Shown here: piece by piece, positions 33,424 through 45,769 of the stretch
How positions within the stretch are numbered: position 1 is the first letter of the stretch
Layout: the number at the start of each line of letters is the position of its first letter
Source of the DNA: Pararge aegeria
Lineage: Eukaryota; Arthropoda; Insecta; Lepidoptera; Nymphalidae
Assembly (NCBI RefSeq): GCF_905163445.1
Contig: NC_053187.1
Location: 15,485,001-15,549,000 of the forward strand
Reading direction: 5' to 3'
Length of the DNA: 64,000 bases
Program-made: the position numbers and the translations under genes
The notes under the pieces: model-generated
The model's database searches: none
Seen by the model: only the letters and a program-made list of their open reading frames with translations
What the model was told of the DNA's origin: nothing

Positions 33424-36400
33424 ATGAATTTTTTATTCATAAGTAAGATTTTATGCGTTTATTTATTATTTTTTTATAATAATAGTACTAGGCATACTTT
33501 CATTAATTTAATAATATATTTTAAGAGTTTTGTTATAAAAACTAAAACCGTCCCTTATGGTATCAGTAGCCCGCAAATTCGTCCACAATTAAGTTTTTGT
33601 TTGCCCGCCGACGCCTATCTCCAACAGAATTCCTGATTTCTTGTGAGTTTGAGAAGATCCCCGTTGATGCATATGGGCATAGATCAGTCAAGTCATCAGT
33701 AGTCATCAGTATTTATTTTATCCCGTATGCTGATCCTAATTTGACCCCCTTAAGTCACCCCTTTCTTTTCCTTTATCTATTGGGCCGGTTTCCGCATTTT
33801 AGGCTTCTCGTCTGTAATTGTGCGTGTATTCCTAACCTCTTAGCCCATTTTTAAATAATATTAACCTAAATGCAAATTTCGATGTCTCTTATTTCAAAAG
33901 CTTATATATACCTTGTTCCATGTCCAGGACCAAATCTATCTCCTTGCCAAGTTTCATTAGGTTCTGTCGTGTTGTGTCGTGAAAACAGGCTGACGGACAG
34001 AGTTCGCATTAATAATATTAGTATGGATATTTTGAACCTAATCGGAAACGTTACCCAGCACGGCTAGCATGGGCAGGGAGACAATTATATCCTCGGGGAA
34101 AGGATATAAATTTATCTTCTCCCAAAGCTTTATCAACTGTCAGAGCAATAAAAGGGGGTAGAAGGGGGGGGGGAGGGGGTTCCTAGAGGGTCTCCTATTC
34201 CATGTTCCAGGGATTTAGCAGGTGGGCACGTTAATTTTATCCCTTGTCAGGGTATATAATCGGGGGATATAATTTTTATCTCCCGCCCGTGCTAGACCTG
34301 CTGGTGCTTTTACAAGATAAAAAGTAACCTATGTCCATCTACAAGATGTAAGATATAAATAGTATAATACCTATTAGTGTAATTTTCTTACGTACGTACA
34401 CAGCTTAGCTTTGTGTGCCTGGGAAGACATCCCCGTCAAATTTCTATTTGAACCATCCCAGGTTGTTGAGGACTTCCGGAATTGTTGAATGAGATTTTTA
34501 GATTATGCGTTATTTAAATAGTTATAATTGACGGAATAGGACGCACTGGTACGCCAGCGTGGTATGGCCTTAGCCCCTTCTCATTGTGGAGGAGACCCGT
34601 GCCCTGTATTTGGCCGGTGATGGATTGATATGATAAATTGACGGAGTTAGCAGATGGCCAACCTAAACGTGCAAAAACCATTACCTATACTCAGAGCGTC
34701 ACTTCGCAGGGCTTGCAAGAACACGTCCCGCTACGTACGGCATGTTGCGGGACGTGTGACTGTGTCCATCAACCTGAGGCGTAGTTGTTAAGCCTCCTGT
34801 AACTAAAACGGTAATTGAATAAAGAACTATTTGAATTTGACTTGTTACAGTTTTCATAACTTTACTATGGACAGCCGACCTAATGGCCAGAAAACACAGA
34901 AAAGGGGCCAAGCGTGCAAAGAACGACTATTCGAACATTGATTTGAGGGGGAATTTGTCTAAAACTTTCTTTGTGGTAAAAAGTTATTCTTGACTGACTT
35001 CAAAAACTTCAAGGAGATCTCGATTTGGGTGTATTTCTTTTCGTTTGGTATATTATTACCTCCGTCATTTTTAAACCGATTAGGAACATAATTTTTTTGT
35101 TCGGAAGGATATAGCGACTTTCATACTAAATTAGTTCCTAATTTCCTCAAATTCAGTTTAGTGTTTAGCACTTGTTTTCTAATTATTTATTACTGTGTCA
35201 GTGCTTTTTTTTCTTATTTTTCTATTATGTTGTCCGTCTGTTTTTATGTCCGTCCGTGCGACAGTCACACTTATTTTTAACAGTTATATATAACAGTGGC
35301 CCAACACCATTGGAATAAAAAAAAACTAAATTTTTTTGTTTAATTAAAAAGGAAGTCCATAATAATTTAAATGGACATATACTCGTACATTCCAAAACAG
35401 ATGTTTTTTTTTAATTGTATGCATAAAAACGTTTTATTTAACGTAATATCGAAAACAAACTTTTCCCGAACAAATAACGAAAAACTGCGAGACTAGATTC
35501 GATTGCTAATAATATTATGCATAATATATTGTATACTTACTTTTATTATATTTATAAATATGTAATGTATTCTATCACATTCTCTCATATACATTTATGG
35601 ATTGCCTAAATCACATAGATTCTAAAGAAGTTTCACGAAACAAAAATATCTTTAAGTTTAATGTTTTTGTTTTTCCATTAAGACTAGTGCCCAAGTAGGA
35701 AAAAATACAGTATCTTCGCCATTATCAGCTTTAATGCCGCTAGCCAAGTTGGCACTAGGTGCTGAGGGTCTCGCCCGAGACGAATTGCTAGCAGCTATTG
35801 GTGTTTCCAAGGTGTTTAAGGTTTGTTTTAAAAAATTGCATCTCATACTCGTAATAAAATAATCTAATCCAAATTAGACTAGGCTATTTTTTCATCAACA
35901 ACAATTCAGTAACGCCCAGGGCTTCAATTCTCATTGGAGGGTTTTTTGATCATAGACCTACTACCCTGATTCGATACGGGTGGGTGGTGTTTCTTTATAT
36001 TTTTTGGAGAGATTTTTTTCCAGAGAAATAATTGTACAAAGTTTCCGTAAAAAATACCCAGGCAACCAGTCAAATGGGGTCAAAATAATAAAATAAAAAA
36101 TATAATTTACACATACATGTACAATAAATTCAAGCAAAGTAGTTAGGGCTGTCAGTATTTTATTTCAGACGGCTGTCTGTATGTTACACACGACTTCGTC
36201 CGCGATAAAATTTTGATTTTCCCTGAAATTGAAAAAAATCATAATATCAGTAGTACGTATGCACCTTAAGGAGATTTAAGCGCATGCCTGCGACTTCGTC
36301 TGCATGGAATTCCTGAATTCATTATTTATGCCCTGGTGCAAATTTCCTTAGCTCAGATTTCTAGAGATCAGCTCACTTATATTTTGCATGATATAATTGG

Positions 36401-39400
36401 GACGGTGATAGCCTAGTGGGTAAGGCTTCGGCTTCACTTTCATCAGGGCTAAAACGGCGGGAGATAAAAATTATATCCCTCGATTATATCCCCCGACAAG
36501 AGATATAATTAACGTGCCTAAACGTGCTAAATCACTGGAATATGGAATAGGTGAAGGTAACCCCCGTTTTTTAATACACATATATTATTTGGATATTATT
36601 TCCACTTGTGCGCCAGTGCTCTGAGAGTTGATAAAGCTGTGGGAAATGATACATTTATATCATTTGGACATAATTGTCTCCTGCCCATGCTACCTGTGCA
36701 GGGTGGAAGACATCGGGGACAAGAGAGAATCCAGAAGGTAAAAATTCCCAAATTGCCTCTGCCGACGATTGAACCCTAGCCCTTTCATTTGTAACCACAG
36801 CGTCCAAAGCTGTACCAGGGAGGACGATTAAAATTTCTAGCCAGATCCCGCGTTGTGCTGTGATTGTTTAAAAAACTGCTATACCCTAGGTTAGCCCGTT
36901 GCCATCTTAGACTGAATCATCACTTAGCCTTAGGTGAGATTGCAGTTAAGGGCTAACTTGTAGTAGAAAAATAAGGTTTTTATAGGTGTTCAATATTCGT
37001 ATTCGTTTCCAACCGCTCAAAACCGAACTGCAAAACTTACCTGGTGGGAGGTTGAATGTAGCAAGCAGACTCTACGTCTCCCAAAACGCTCAACTGCGCG
37101 GGCGGTATCTGGACCAGGTCGTGGAAATATTCAATTCCAGTGTGGTGCAACTTGACTTTGAATACCCCACGTACGCGGCGGACCAAATCAATTCATGGGT
37201 AAAGTAGTTGCTACAATATTTTTATTTTAAAGTATTTTTAAATCTTCGTGTAATATATTATCTTGTAATGATTTCTTTAATAACGTAATAGCTTTTGTAA
37301 ATATTAATATGGTGTATTGACTTAAAACGGAAATAATTTTAGTATTTTTGTATAATTTAAGTCAAGTCAGTTAACCGCCAAATCCTAGCTCTCTTCCAAT
37401 TGGTCAACGTGAGTTGGCGCGGCGGTGCGATTGCTGGGAAAGTCGTAAACGGGGAGGGGGGAAAGAAAAGGATAGGGCATTCTGAGAGTGGTTTGGCGGA
37501 GGAGGGTTGTCTGATATATTTAAAGTAATCTAGTAATACATAATAATGAAATAATAAAGAATTAACTTCTTTGTTCGTGAGCTGGTTTAATTTCATCATA
37601 ATCTGTTACATGTCAAATGGTCTGTCAAATTCTCCACGCAAGCGATGTGACGTACCTATACATTATTTCATGTCCTTATGATTATGAACTGGATTTTTTT
37701 AGTAATAATAATAATCTTTATTTACAGATATTACTATTATAAACAAAGAATATCAAATTATATTAAAGTAATTGAAAATAGCATTAGTTAAAAAAGGGCC
37801 TATTACATTTATTAAAAAGTACTTTTATAAATAACTAGCTGTTGCCCGCGACTTCGTCTGCGTTTGATTTTGTTTTTTGATGTGGCATTCAATTTAGTTG
37901 TAGTTCTAAAAAAATTAAAGTATTCAGTATCGCTAAGCCATAAATGAGGGGTTTGCTGCTGTCCGCTGAGGAGTTCTGTCCTCTATCTCCAACCACATTC
38001 ATCAGATCTACACAGTTTGGGCGAAATGAAATACATATTATAACCTCTATAGTACAAAAATAATTATTTAAATCGGTTATAATTTGTCGGAGTTATGGTG
38101 TAAAATCGTCAAACACTTTCAACAAAGGAACCGAGTTTAATGTCGGGATAAAAGTATCCTATATTATTTCTAACACTTCCAAGAATATGTGTACAAAGTT
38201 TCATGAGGATCGGTTAAGTAGTTTTTGCGTGAAAGCGTAACAAACAAACTTAAATTGACAATTATAATATTAGTATTGATAGGGATAGGGATTAAAAATT
38301 GCAGTAGTTATTAAATAACTATTAATTTATTAGCTATGTTAGTGTATCACAGAGTTAAGGACATACAGGAATTGTGTACACGAGTTACACGAATAATATT
38401 GGAGCATCAAAAACCACTTTAGTAATGTTTGTCGAACTGGCGGTTAGTCATTTCATACCATTTAGCAGTAATAAGTTTACCTCTAATGCTGTACACGTTA
38501 ACCATAGAATGGAAAAATGATAAAAAACTCCTCGGTTGAGAGCGAGGATATCTTACAGGATTTGCTCGCTCTCAACCGAGGAGTCTAGAGGATTCTAATG
38601 TTGACTAATGACATGACAACGTAGTTCATTTATGGTCCTTGGCAGTTCATGAGTATTCTATAATTGACGATTATTTGTTCACTACTTTAATAAGTGAAAG
38701 GTAAGCCCTTTTAAAGGTAAGGATCACATTTATTTAATGTTTATTTAATTTAAGGTGTCATCGCAAACTAACTTCATGATCCGAGATATCGTTGCTCCTT
38801 CCGACATAGCTCCGTCAACTTCTTTGTTGATTGTCAACGCTGTATATTTTAGTGTACGTATGTATAACTTTAAAACGTTAATTCATTAAATTAATGTGTA
38901 TCTTTGAAGTCCATAATGCTTGAAATAAATATCTTGATCTTGAATCAAATGGGCAAAACTAAAATGTAAAAAAAAATACTAAAAGATACTAAGAGGTCAA
39001 TTTACTTTAATTTGGTTAAGTCGCTCTTTTAGTGGTATTCGCACATCGTTTCGACTCAACATCTATTAGACTCAGAGCATTCAAATGTTTGAAATATAAT
39101 TTGTTCACGACTGCATCAAAAAAGATTTTTTTAATAATATTAATAATTTATTCACTAGAATGTAGGACGAGATTTTTTTTTCATTAACGATAGGCCAGCG
39201 TTTGACGACAGTCATGCCCGTTAGAAAGCAATGATGAGGTCTAGGCTGGAGCACGCTTGCCTAGAAAAAGCCTATTCACTCTAGCCTTGAAGGTACTCAA
39301 ATTATACGTGGCAGGAAACACAGTTGCCGGGAGGGCGTTCCACATCTTAGCGGCACGTATCAGAAACGTGGATAAAAAACGTTTCATGCGTGTTGATGGA

Positions 39401-42400
39401 ATATCAACCACATAAGGACACCACCGCTCACGGTGTCTCGCTGTTCTGTGGTAGAACGGGGAAGGAGGAACAAGATTGTGAAGTTCCTGAGCACACTCAC
39501 CGAAGTATATACGGTAAAAAACCGATAAACAGGCAACATTGCGTCGGTGCTGGAGACTATGTAGTTTCGCCTGTGTTAACGAATTGTCGCCTATAATTCT
39601 CCTCGCGCGACGATCCACCGAATCTAAAGCTTCAAGCTGGTACTTGGCAGAGCCACCCCACAGGTGACTACATAATATTAAGTAGAATCCAGTACATATC
39701 ACATTATCAAGAATGTTACAGTATTGAGACTAAATTAAGGACTTAACATTTTAGTATAATGCAATAGATTCAAATTTAATATAATTGTATATGTTTTTAT
39801 AATTGTAATTATTTTATCTAGGGCTGTGAGATTCTTTATTCCTCTAAAACTTCTAATTGCCTGAAGAGATTTAGATGTATGAGCAATATATAGAGATCTT
39901 AGATCACCCCGGGTAACACTAGAATTAATTAAAAAAAATCAATAACGGCTGTATAAGGCCATTGACAAATGTGAATATTCATGTAGTCCTTATTTTTTTT
40001 AATTACATACTTGCTGCTCAGTCAATGTTGAGGATGTTGAGTCAGTATGGTGAAGCTGTGCGTTGACAGATAAGTGAGTCAGTCAGTTAGCCAGTCCTTT
40101 TCCTTTTCCACCGTTTTACAAATTAAACTGTGTATAACTTACGTTTGTCCCAAAAAAAATAATTATTATTATAAATCCAGGGCAGATGGAAAGAAGCTTT
40201 TGACCGAGTGGAGAACAAAACTTTCCATTGTCCACTGGGACGACAATCCGTACCGATGATGTCAAGAACGGGGGATTATAACTTTACAACAAGTGATGTC
40301 CTAAATGCTAATGTAAGTTAATTTTTTTTTTTCTGGTGAGAAAAAAAAAGAGGTGGAGTGGTGGAGAGGTTAGAGCGGTGAAAGCCCAAGCACAGTAGCA
40401 CTTCGGCTTAGTTTTTGGGATGCCGAGTTTGAATCCAAGCTCACAAAACTGAAAACTGTAACTTTTCTAAGTTATGTGCGTTTTGATTACTAAGCTATTA
40501 CTATCTTTAACGGTGTAGTTCACCATTTACATTTAGTAACATCGTGAGGAAACCTGCATGCCTTAGAGTTCTCCATAATGTAGTCGAAGGCATGTGGAGT
40601 CAAACAATCTGCACTTGGCCAGCGTGGTTGAATATGGCCTTAAGCCCTTCTCATTGTGGGAGGAGCCCGTGGCCTGTTGTGGGCCGGAAATGGGTTGATA
40701 TGATGATGGTGATAAAGATCAACAGGTCCGCAATCTAATTACATCTAAATACTGTATACAGAACCCTTCGGTTTGGCCTGATGCGATGGCAAGAGACCGG
40801 ATGGTATGACTCTCGTACCTTGGAGCCCGAAAATGTCGCTTGTTTGGGATGGCACTTGTGTCGAGATTCTGCATCTCATATTCAGGCGATCTCATCTATG
40901 GTGGGTGCGGCTGCTAGAAGTGCCGAGCGGCCAATAGGTGGAAATTTGAAAACTTTGTTAGCAGTTTCAATTTTTTTGGCTCTTGACGTATAGACTACGG
41001 GACCTTGGGGACCGGGACTCGAGCTCTTTTTGAACTGGAAAGAATTGTTAAAAAGAGTTTAAGAGTCTACCGCTGCTGGTCCTAAAGGTGGCACTTACCT
41101 TGGCCTAAGAATAAGTGTGGCCATTCAAAGGGGCAATGTTGACATCATCTCATGTACTAAACCTCGCTGTGGTATCAAAGACGTTTGAGATTTCATTTGT
41201 TTCATTTTAGATATAAATATTTTCTTGGTAATCTGCAATTCTAAAATAAATAAGCTTAAATTCATTCATACTTTAACATCCGCTCCAAAGGGAGGGATGT
41301 GTAAAATAAAAATCAGTAGGTACTGTTAAACGAGCGGAATATGATCCGTTTTACTTTGACATTATAGTGTTTCTGTACTCGAATACGACTGGTTCTACAG
41401 CTCAACTTATATTTTGTTCTCAGATAATCAAAATACCATACATGGGTGAAAAGGCATCATTTGTAATAGTTCTACCGAAAGCACGAGAAGGGTTGTCAAT
41501 TTTATTAAGCCAGTTAAGGTTGGCTCCAGAATTGTTGGACTCGGCTATGTCTAACATGGTAGAGAAGAGAGTTGAGTTAACACTCCCTAAGTTCAGGATA
41601 GAGTCCCAATTGAATTTAAGGGAGTTGTATGAAGAGGTAGGTATTTTTAGGGGTTCGTACCAAAATGTTGTATAGGTACCTATGTCAAGAAATCCTAACC
41701 GTATTCCGTCACAGCGGCTGTCGGATTCCGGCTGAGCGTCGCTGGTGCGCTCTTAAATGACTCGCACAACCTGATATAGTGCGTCTGCATTCTCTACACG
41801 TCAACACACTGGCAATATAGTTATATGATACGGCCGCTGGTGGTCGGGCCTTTAGCTCATCGCGCTACAGTAACTATCAATGCTTACATCTATATGAAAT
41901 TTTGGTTCTACTTCTTATTTTTTTTTAATCCAATTCAGGCTGGCGTAAAGCAAATTTTTAAGACAAAGAACTCTGGCCTTTCTAAAATTATAAGAAATGA
42001 ACATTTATTCGTCTCATCCGCGAAACAGAAAGCTTTCATTGAGGTCCACCAATATGGTTCTGAAGCAGGTGCTTCTTCAGGTAAGCTGTTTTTCTAGAAT
42101 AATGATTACCAGGTTCTATATGAAATAATTCTGAGCTGTTATTCCCCGTTCCTAGTGGGTCTAGCGGAAAGCATGTTCCGCTCACGGGGCTTGTTTCCGA
42201 TAACCGGGTAGAATCAAAGATTGTCAAGTTGGCATTCGTTATAAAACATTTTTATTTTAATAAAAAAAAATATGCCGCGGTGATAGCCCAGTTGACTTCG
42301 ACTGCACTTTCGGGGAGGTGAGTTCGAATCCCGGCACGCACCTCTAACTTTTCTTAGTTATGTGCGTTTTAAGCAATTCAAATATCACTTGCTTCAACGG

Positions 42401-43307
42401 TGAAGAAAAACAGCGTAACGAAATCAGCATACCTGAGAGTTCTCCATAATGTATTCAAAGGTCCACCAATCCGCACCGATTCAGCGTGGTGGACTACGGC
42501 CTTAACCCCTTCTCATTGTGGGAAGTAGACCCGTGCCCTGTACTGGGCCGGTAATGGATTGATACGATGACGATGAAAGAATATATATTAGTATCTAGTA
42601 GTTAGAAGTAATTAGGTACTTCTGTCAAAAACTTTTAGCTCCGAGTCTGAAATGGGCATTTTCCACCTCACCGCACGCTAAGCACCCGGTTCCGTTGTTT
42701 TATTCGTTCCTCTTAGAAACTTTGCGTTTATGGTGAGGATGGCGAGTTCGCAATTATGTATCTATTTAATTGTATGAATCTTTAACAACTAGACATACAT
42801 ACATTTACATTTAAACATTCTTTATCAAACAGTGGTAAAAGGTGATGGGCTTTTCACAACACCCATCTGATAACATGGGTGTTGTGAGAAGCTCACCAAA
42901 CTGCATTGAAGCAACTTGCTCCGAGGAAACATTGTTAAGAGCGGTCAGTGAAGGGAGCGTGTGTCTAAATAAATATTGTCTACTTACTCTCATACGCATC
43001 GGGGAAAACGGAAAAAAGCATTGATTTAATATGTTACTAATGTAAGCTCTCTGGAAAAAGGAAAAGCATTTCATTTTCGCGGTATCTTTCATATTCATGT
43101 CCATCTATTGGCCCAGTGCTTCGATATTAATGTAATAGTACCATAACATATAAATATACGTATATTTTTATTCCAGCATTGAATATGGCGAAGTTGTCGC
43201 ATGAAAAAGCTGAAACGTTTAACGCCGATCATCCTTTCCTGTTCTTTATTTTAATGAATAAGCATCAGCTGTTTTCTGGCACATTGGTATATCCACTATT
43301 AAATTAA
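33424..43307 (+). CDS. secreted serpin, probably inhibitory
   Basis: Nine exons in continuous phase: 33424-33442, 34851-34975, 35683-35820, 36986-37198, 38755-38853, 40181-40312, 41424-41636, 41939-42080, 43177-43307; 403 aa, a normal serpin length. The signal peptide ([19 protein letters not shown]) is split between exons 1 and 2 and followed by a basic stretch [10 protein letters not shown]. Serpin hallmarks in order: [119 protein letters not shown] and [11 protein letters not shown] at the C-terminus. The hinge GSEAGASS has small residues, as inhibitory serpins need. Counting from FN by family geometry puts the scissile bond at Leu-Ser (AKL/SHE), suggesting a chymotrypsin- or elastase-like target. 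AATAAA follows at 43321. Exon 1 is short and the least certain. A degenerate paralogue lies immediately downstream. Confidence 0.9.
34060..34300 (+). mobile_element. family D fold-back element, near complete
   Basis: The ends CACGGCTAGCATGGGCAGGG and (inverted) CCCGCCCGTGCTAGACC are complementary, with ATTATATCC / GGGGATATAAT blocks just inside. A G-rich run (AAGGGGGGGGGGAGGGGG) lies at 34163. It sits in serpin intron 1. Confidence 0.6.
34540..34845 (+). repeat. SINE family A 3' half followed by another dispersed repeat
   Basis: 34545-34632 is the SINE A 3' half (CAGCGTGGTATGGCC..CTTCTCATTGTGGAGGAGACCC..TGATATGATAAA). 34635-34845 is the same dispersed repeat as 18670-18925 and ends with AATAAAGAACTATTTGAATTTGA just before serpin exon 2. 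Confidence 0.6.
36440..36960 (-). mobile_element. family D fold-back element and family C repeat
   Basis: 36440-36720 reads GGCGGGAGATAAAAATTATATCCC at one end and AATTGTCTCCTGCCCATGC at the other, the inverse of 34060-34300. 36720-36960 carries the family C AAATTCCCAAATTGCCTCTG block and TAGCCCGTTGCCATCTTAGACTG. Both are in serpin intron 3. Confidence 0.55.
37840..38280 (+). repeat. dispersed repeat (CCCGCGACTTCGTCTGCG type)
   Basis: Starts GCTGTTGCCCGCGACTTCGT and ends TTTTTGCGTGAAAGCGTAACAAACAAAC, wording common in lepidopteran genomes. A middle section recurs inverted at 49880-50130, and the start motif recurs near 36190-36310. Intact coding capacity is absent. It lies in serpin intron 4. 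Confidence 0.65.
38527..38584. other. perfect 20-bp stem with 18-base loop
   Basis: ACTCCTCGGTTGAGAGCGAG (38527-38546) is exactly complementary to 38565-38584; the loop is 38547-38564. It lies in serpin intron 4, 171 bases before exon 5. No matching element elsewhere in the window was noticed. Confidence 0.7.
39230..39720 (-). mobile_element. 3' end of a jockey-like LINE, reverse transcriptase C-terminus
   Basis: A 153-codon frame on the minus strand (39702-39241) reads [20 protein letters not shown], then RRIIGD..., [16 protein letters not shown], and ends [14 protein letters not shown]...FKARVNRLF, all typical of the extreme C-terminus of insect jockey-type polymerases. The rest of the element is missing, so it is a truncated relic in serpin intron 5. 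Confidence 0.8.
40370..40720 (+). mobile_element. SINE family A, full length
   Basis: Head GTGGAGAGGTTAGAGCGGTG with a degenerate B box (TGAATCCAAGC), then CTAAGTTATGTGCGTTTTG, GGAAACCTGCATGCC, GCCAGCGTGGTTGAATATGGCC, TCTCATTGTGGGAGGAGCCC and a TTGATATGATGATGGTGAT tail. Confidence 0.75.
40730..41330. other. serpin intron 6 sequence, unassigned
   Basis: A GC-richer block at 40760-41130 looks like an old mobile-element fragment, because it contains broken short frames and no conserved motif that I recognise. The remainder is AT-rich. Confidence 0.3.
42270..42575 (+). mobile_element. SINE family A, full-length reference copy
   Basis: Head GCGGTGATAGCCCAGTTGAC, B box GAGTTCGAATCCCGGCACGC (42321), body TTAGTTATGTGCGTTTTAAG, CCTGAGAGTTCTCCATAATG, AGCGTGGTGGACTACGGCC and TACTGGGCCGGTAATGGATT, tail GATACGATGACGATGA. 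It lies in the last intron of the serpin. Confidence 0.85.
42580..43176. other. remainder of serpin last intron
   Basis: No exon was seen. An inverted pair TTCACAACACCCATCTGATA / ACATGGGTGTTGTGAGAAG at 42852-42892 forms a short hairpin. Short open frames on both strands here show no family resemblance. Confidence 0.4.
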
Positions 43308-43320
43308 GTGACTTTGTAAT

Positions 43321-43326
43321 AATAAA
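43321..43326 (+). terminator. polyadenylation signal of the serpin gene
   Basis: AATAAA begins 14 bases after the serpin stop codon (43305-43307), giving a very short 3' UTR if used. Confidence 0.5.
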
Positions 43327-43620
43327 AAATAATTATTTGTTAAATGGTTACTTAGTTTTTCTTTTTCATAGTCCTGTTCTCTTTCCCTCTCAACCTATCC
43401 TAGCCAGCGGCGTGCATAGAAGATAACCTCTTTTGATAATTTTATATATATTATTTTACTTAATTTTTCGTATGCCAAGTTCACTTCGCATGTACTTAAA
43501 CTTTTCCCAGCAAATCCGTGACGCCAATCAAGGCTATACCTGAAACTCAGCGCTGCAGTAGTCAAATACTGCAGCATCATGCTGAGGTAGCAGCCTTTTC
43601 AGCTGAAGCACCTTTCGATA

Positions 43621-43686
43621 AGGCATTTAGTATGTAATATATAGTGTATAATTAGTTTTATACACTATATTACATACTAAATGCCT
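43621..43686. repeat. long palindrome / hairpin
   Basis: 43621-43651 and 43658-43686 are complementary along AGGCATTTAGTATGTAATAT and onward, with only a 2-base bulge and a 6-base loop. It lies directly before the dispersed repeat starting at 43695. Confidence 0.7.
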
Positions 43687-43694
43687 TTAGTTTA

Positions 43695-44480
43695 GTCTCA
43701 TTGTCTGTCTGTCCGGGCATCACGTAAAAACTACTGAACAGATTTAAATAAAATTTGGTATAGTGGTAGCTGATATACCGGGTCAACATATAGGATACTT
43801 CTTATCCCGACAAACAACAAGTTTCCTCCGGAAAATGGGATAATTTTTTTTATCAATTTTACTACATAGCTCCGTTAAATTTCGACCAATTTTTATAATT
43901 CTTTTTTTATTTGAAAGTGTATACTATCAAGCATGTTCTGTCTAATTTTAATAAAGATCTGATTAATAATATCGGAGATAAAGGACATAACAGCAAATCG
44001 CGAGGCATATGGGACAACGATCATCCTACTAAATACTAATATTATAAATGCGAAAGAAATAAAGTAACATAAATATTAAGTTTAATTATACTGCAAGCAA
44101 GTTTGAAGTACCTGCAAATTCAGTTTTAAAATATTCAAATTGAACCTACCGCTTAGAAGTTGCGACGAGTATAGAATAACACGTACGGCCGCGAATAACG
44201 TAGTTTGGAAATAAAACAGGCCCACCTGTTAGGTAGCGCTGCAATCGCGGGTCAGCTATATATAAAATTTACAATCTCGAGTACGAGTTATAAAAAACTT
44301 GAGAATATGCATTGTAAGTATCACCGAAAACTCAGTGAGTAAAGCTGCATGCCTGAGGGTTCTCGGTATTGTTCTCAAAGGTACGTGAAATCCATCAATT
44401 TGCTTGGCTACCGCGGAGGACTGTGGCCTAAACCCTTTTCATTCTGAATGGAGACTCGTGCTCAGTTGTAAGCCGGAAAT
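43695..44480 (+). repeat. dispersed repeat followed by SINE family A scrap
   Basis: 43695-44060 (CTGTCTGTCCGGGCATCACG..AAAAACTACTGAACAG..AAATTTGGTATAGTGG..ATACTAATATTATAAATGCG) is a dispersed element common in Lepidoptera. 44330-44480 contains SINE A pieces (CTGCATGCCTGAGGGTTCTC, GCCTAAACCCTTTTCATTC). Confidence 0.55.
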
Positions 44481-44499
44481 AGAAAACTAGAAAAAGAAA

Positions 44500-45700
44500 G
44501 AAAGAAAACTTTATTTGGATATGCACCCACTAGAATAAAAATACAACTTAATAGTCTACACAACAATTATAGGAACGGTGTGATCCCAAAATGGTCTTCA
44601 CTCAGCATGTTTGCAGTGCCTGTTAAAGACACAGCGCTGATCTTCCGTGAAGCCAGACGTGACGTTTGGACGGTAGGCACTGACAAAGCGACGCTTAAAA
44701 GCTATGGCTAAAATAATACAATTTAAAAGTATTATATAATTAAAAAAAATAAGAGAAAAATGTGTAATAATAAACAAAAACAATATAAAAGATTGGTATA
44801 CATATATAATATTTTGTTACGATCAAACCGATAAAAAAAAATAAAAAAAAAAGAATAAACACACGTTGGCACGTAGGCACCGTGTTCAAATGTTTTGTTG
44901 TTGGAAAAGATATTCTCTTAATTTATTTTTAAAAGATAGTTTAGACGTAATGGTGGAGGTAGTGGGTTAATAATGATGAGGCCTGAGGTGTGAGTCTAAG
45001 CTATTAATTTACCTGAAGCCTGAAAATGAATAAATAAACATTTTTTAACTTGACGAATGATAGATCCTACTGAAAACTAACATATCTCATCCATAGAATT
45101 AAAAACATACAAAAACCGTGTACCCTACTAACATTGAAGCATCAAACACTACTCCACTTTAGAAGTGTTTCTCGAACTGTTAGGTCCCTTCCTATCATTT
45201 AGCAGTTGACAGTTATTATTTTACCTCTTATGTTCCGAAAATTTACCATAAAATGCAAAAAAGCATTATTCCGCGGGTGTAAAGTGAGATGTGCGCGGGG
45301 CGTTTTCACTATTTTTGGACACAATGCACTGCATACAATAATTACTGAATGAGGATTCTGTATGTTCTCAATTCGATGCTCTAATCACCCCGTTAGTATT
45401 TTTCAGACAAAGGTAGAATATATTTATATGCAATCTCTCGCTATTACAAAATTGATTTGGCGATTTCGAGATTGATAGAACATGTTTTAATTAGAGTACC
45501 TATATTAGTATCCACAACTTCAGTATCCGTGTTTTGTTTTTTTAATCCGCATTTCGTCTCGCAACATTTGTTAACAAGACCATGAAATCACTGTTTCAAT
45601 TAAAAGCAACTTCTTCGTCAAATGCAAAATTACTGATTACCGGCTTGTAGTTAACGAAGTTAAATTCAGTGATATAAAGAGATTATTGTTCGAAGAATAA
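44500..45700. other. intergenic sequence between serpin and its paralogue
   Basis: AT-rich with simple A-rich runs (44830-44855). No exon was recognised before the start codon of the degenerate serpin at 45706. Confidence 0.35.
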
Positions 45701-45769
45701 CCAAGATGAATTATTTATTATTCCAGCGTAAGATCACTTTGAATTAGTTTTACAACTTTTCTCTTACAT

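Noticed and set aside
33597..34067. Open frames of 65-85 codons in serpin intron 1
   Set aside because: Low-complexity translations overlapping a dispersed repeat (33870-34020) and lacking family resemblance or splice context.
35658..35846. 62-codon minus-strand frame
   Set aside because: Antisense shadow of serpin exon 3.
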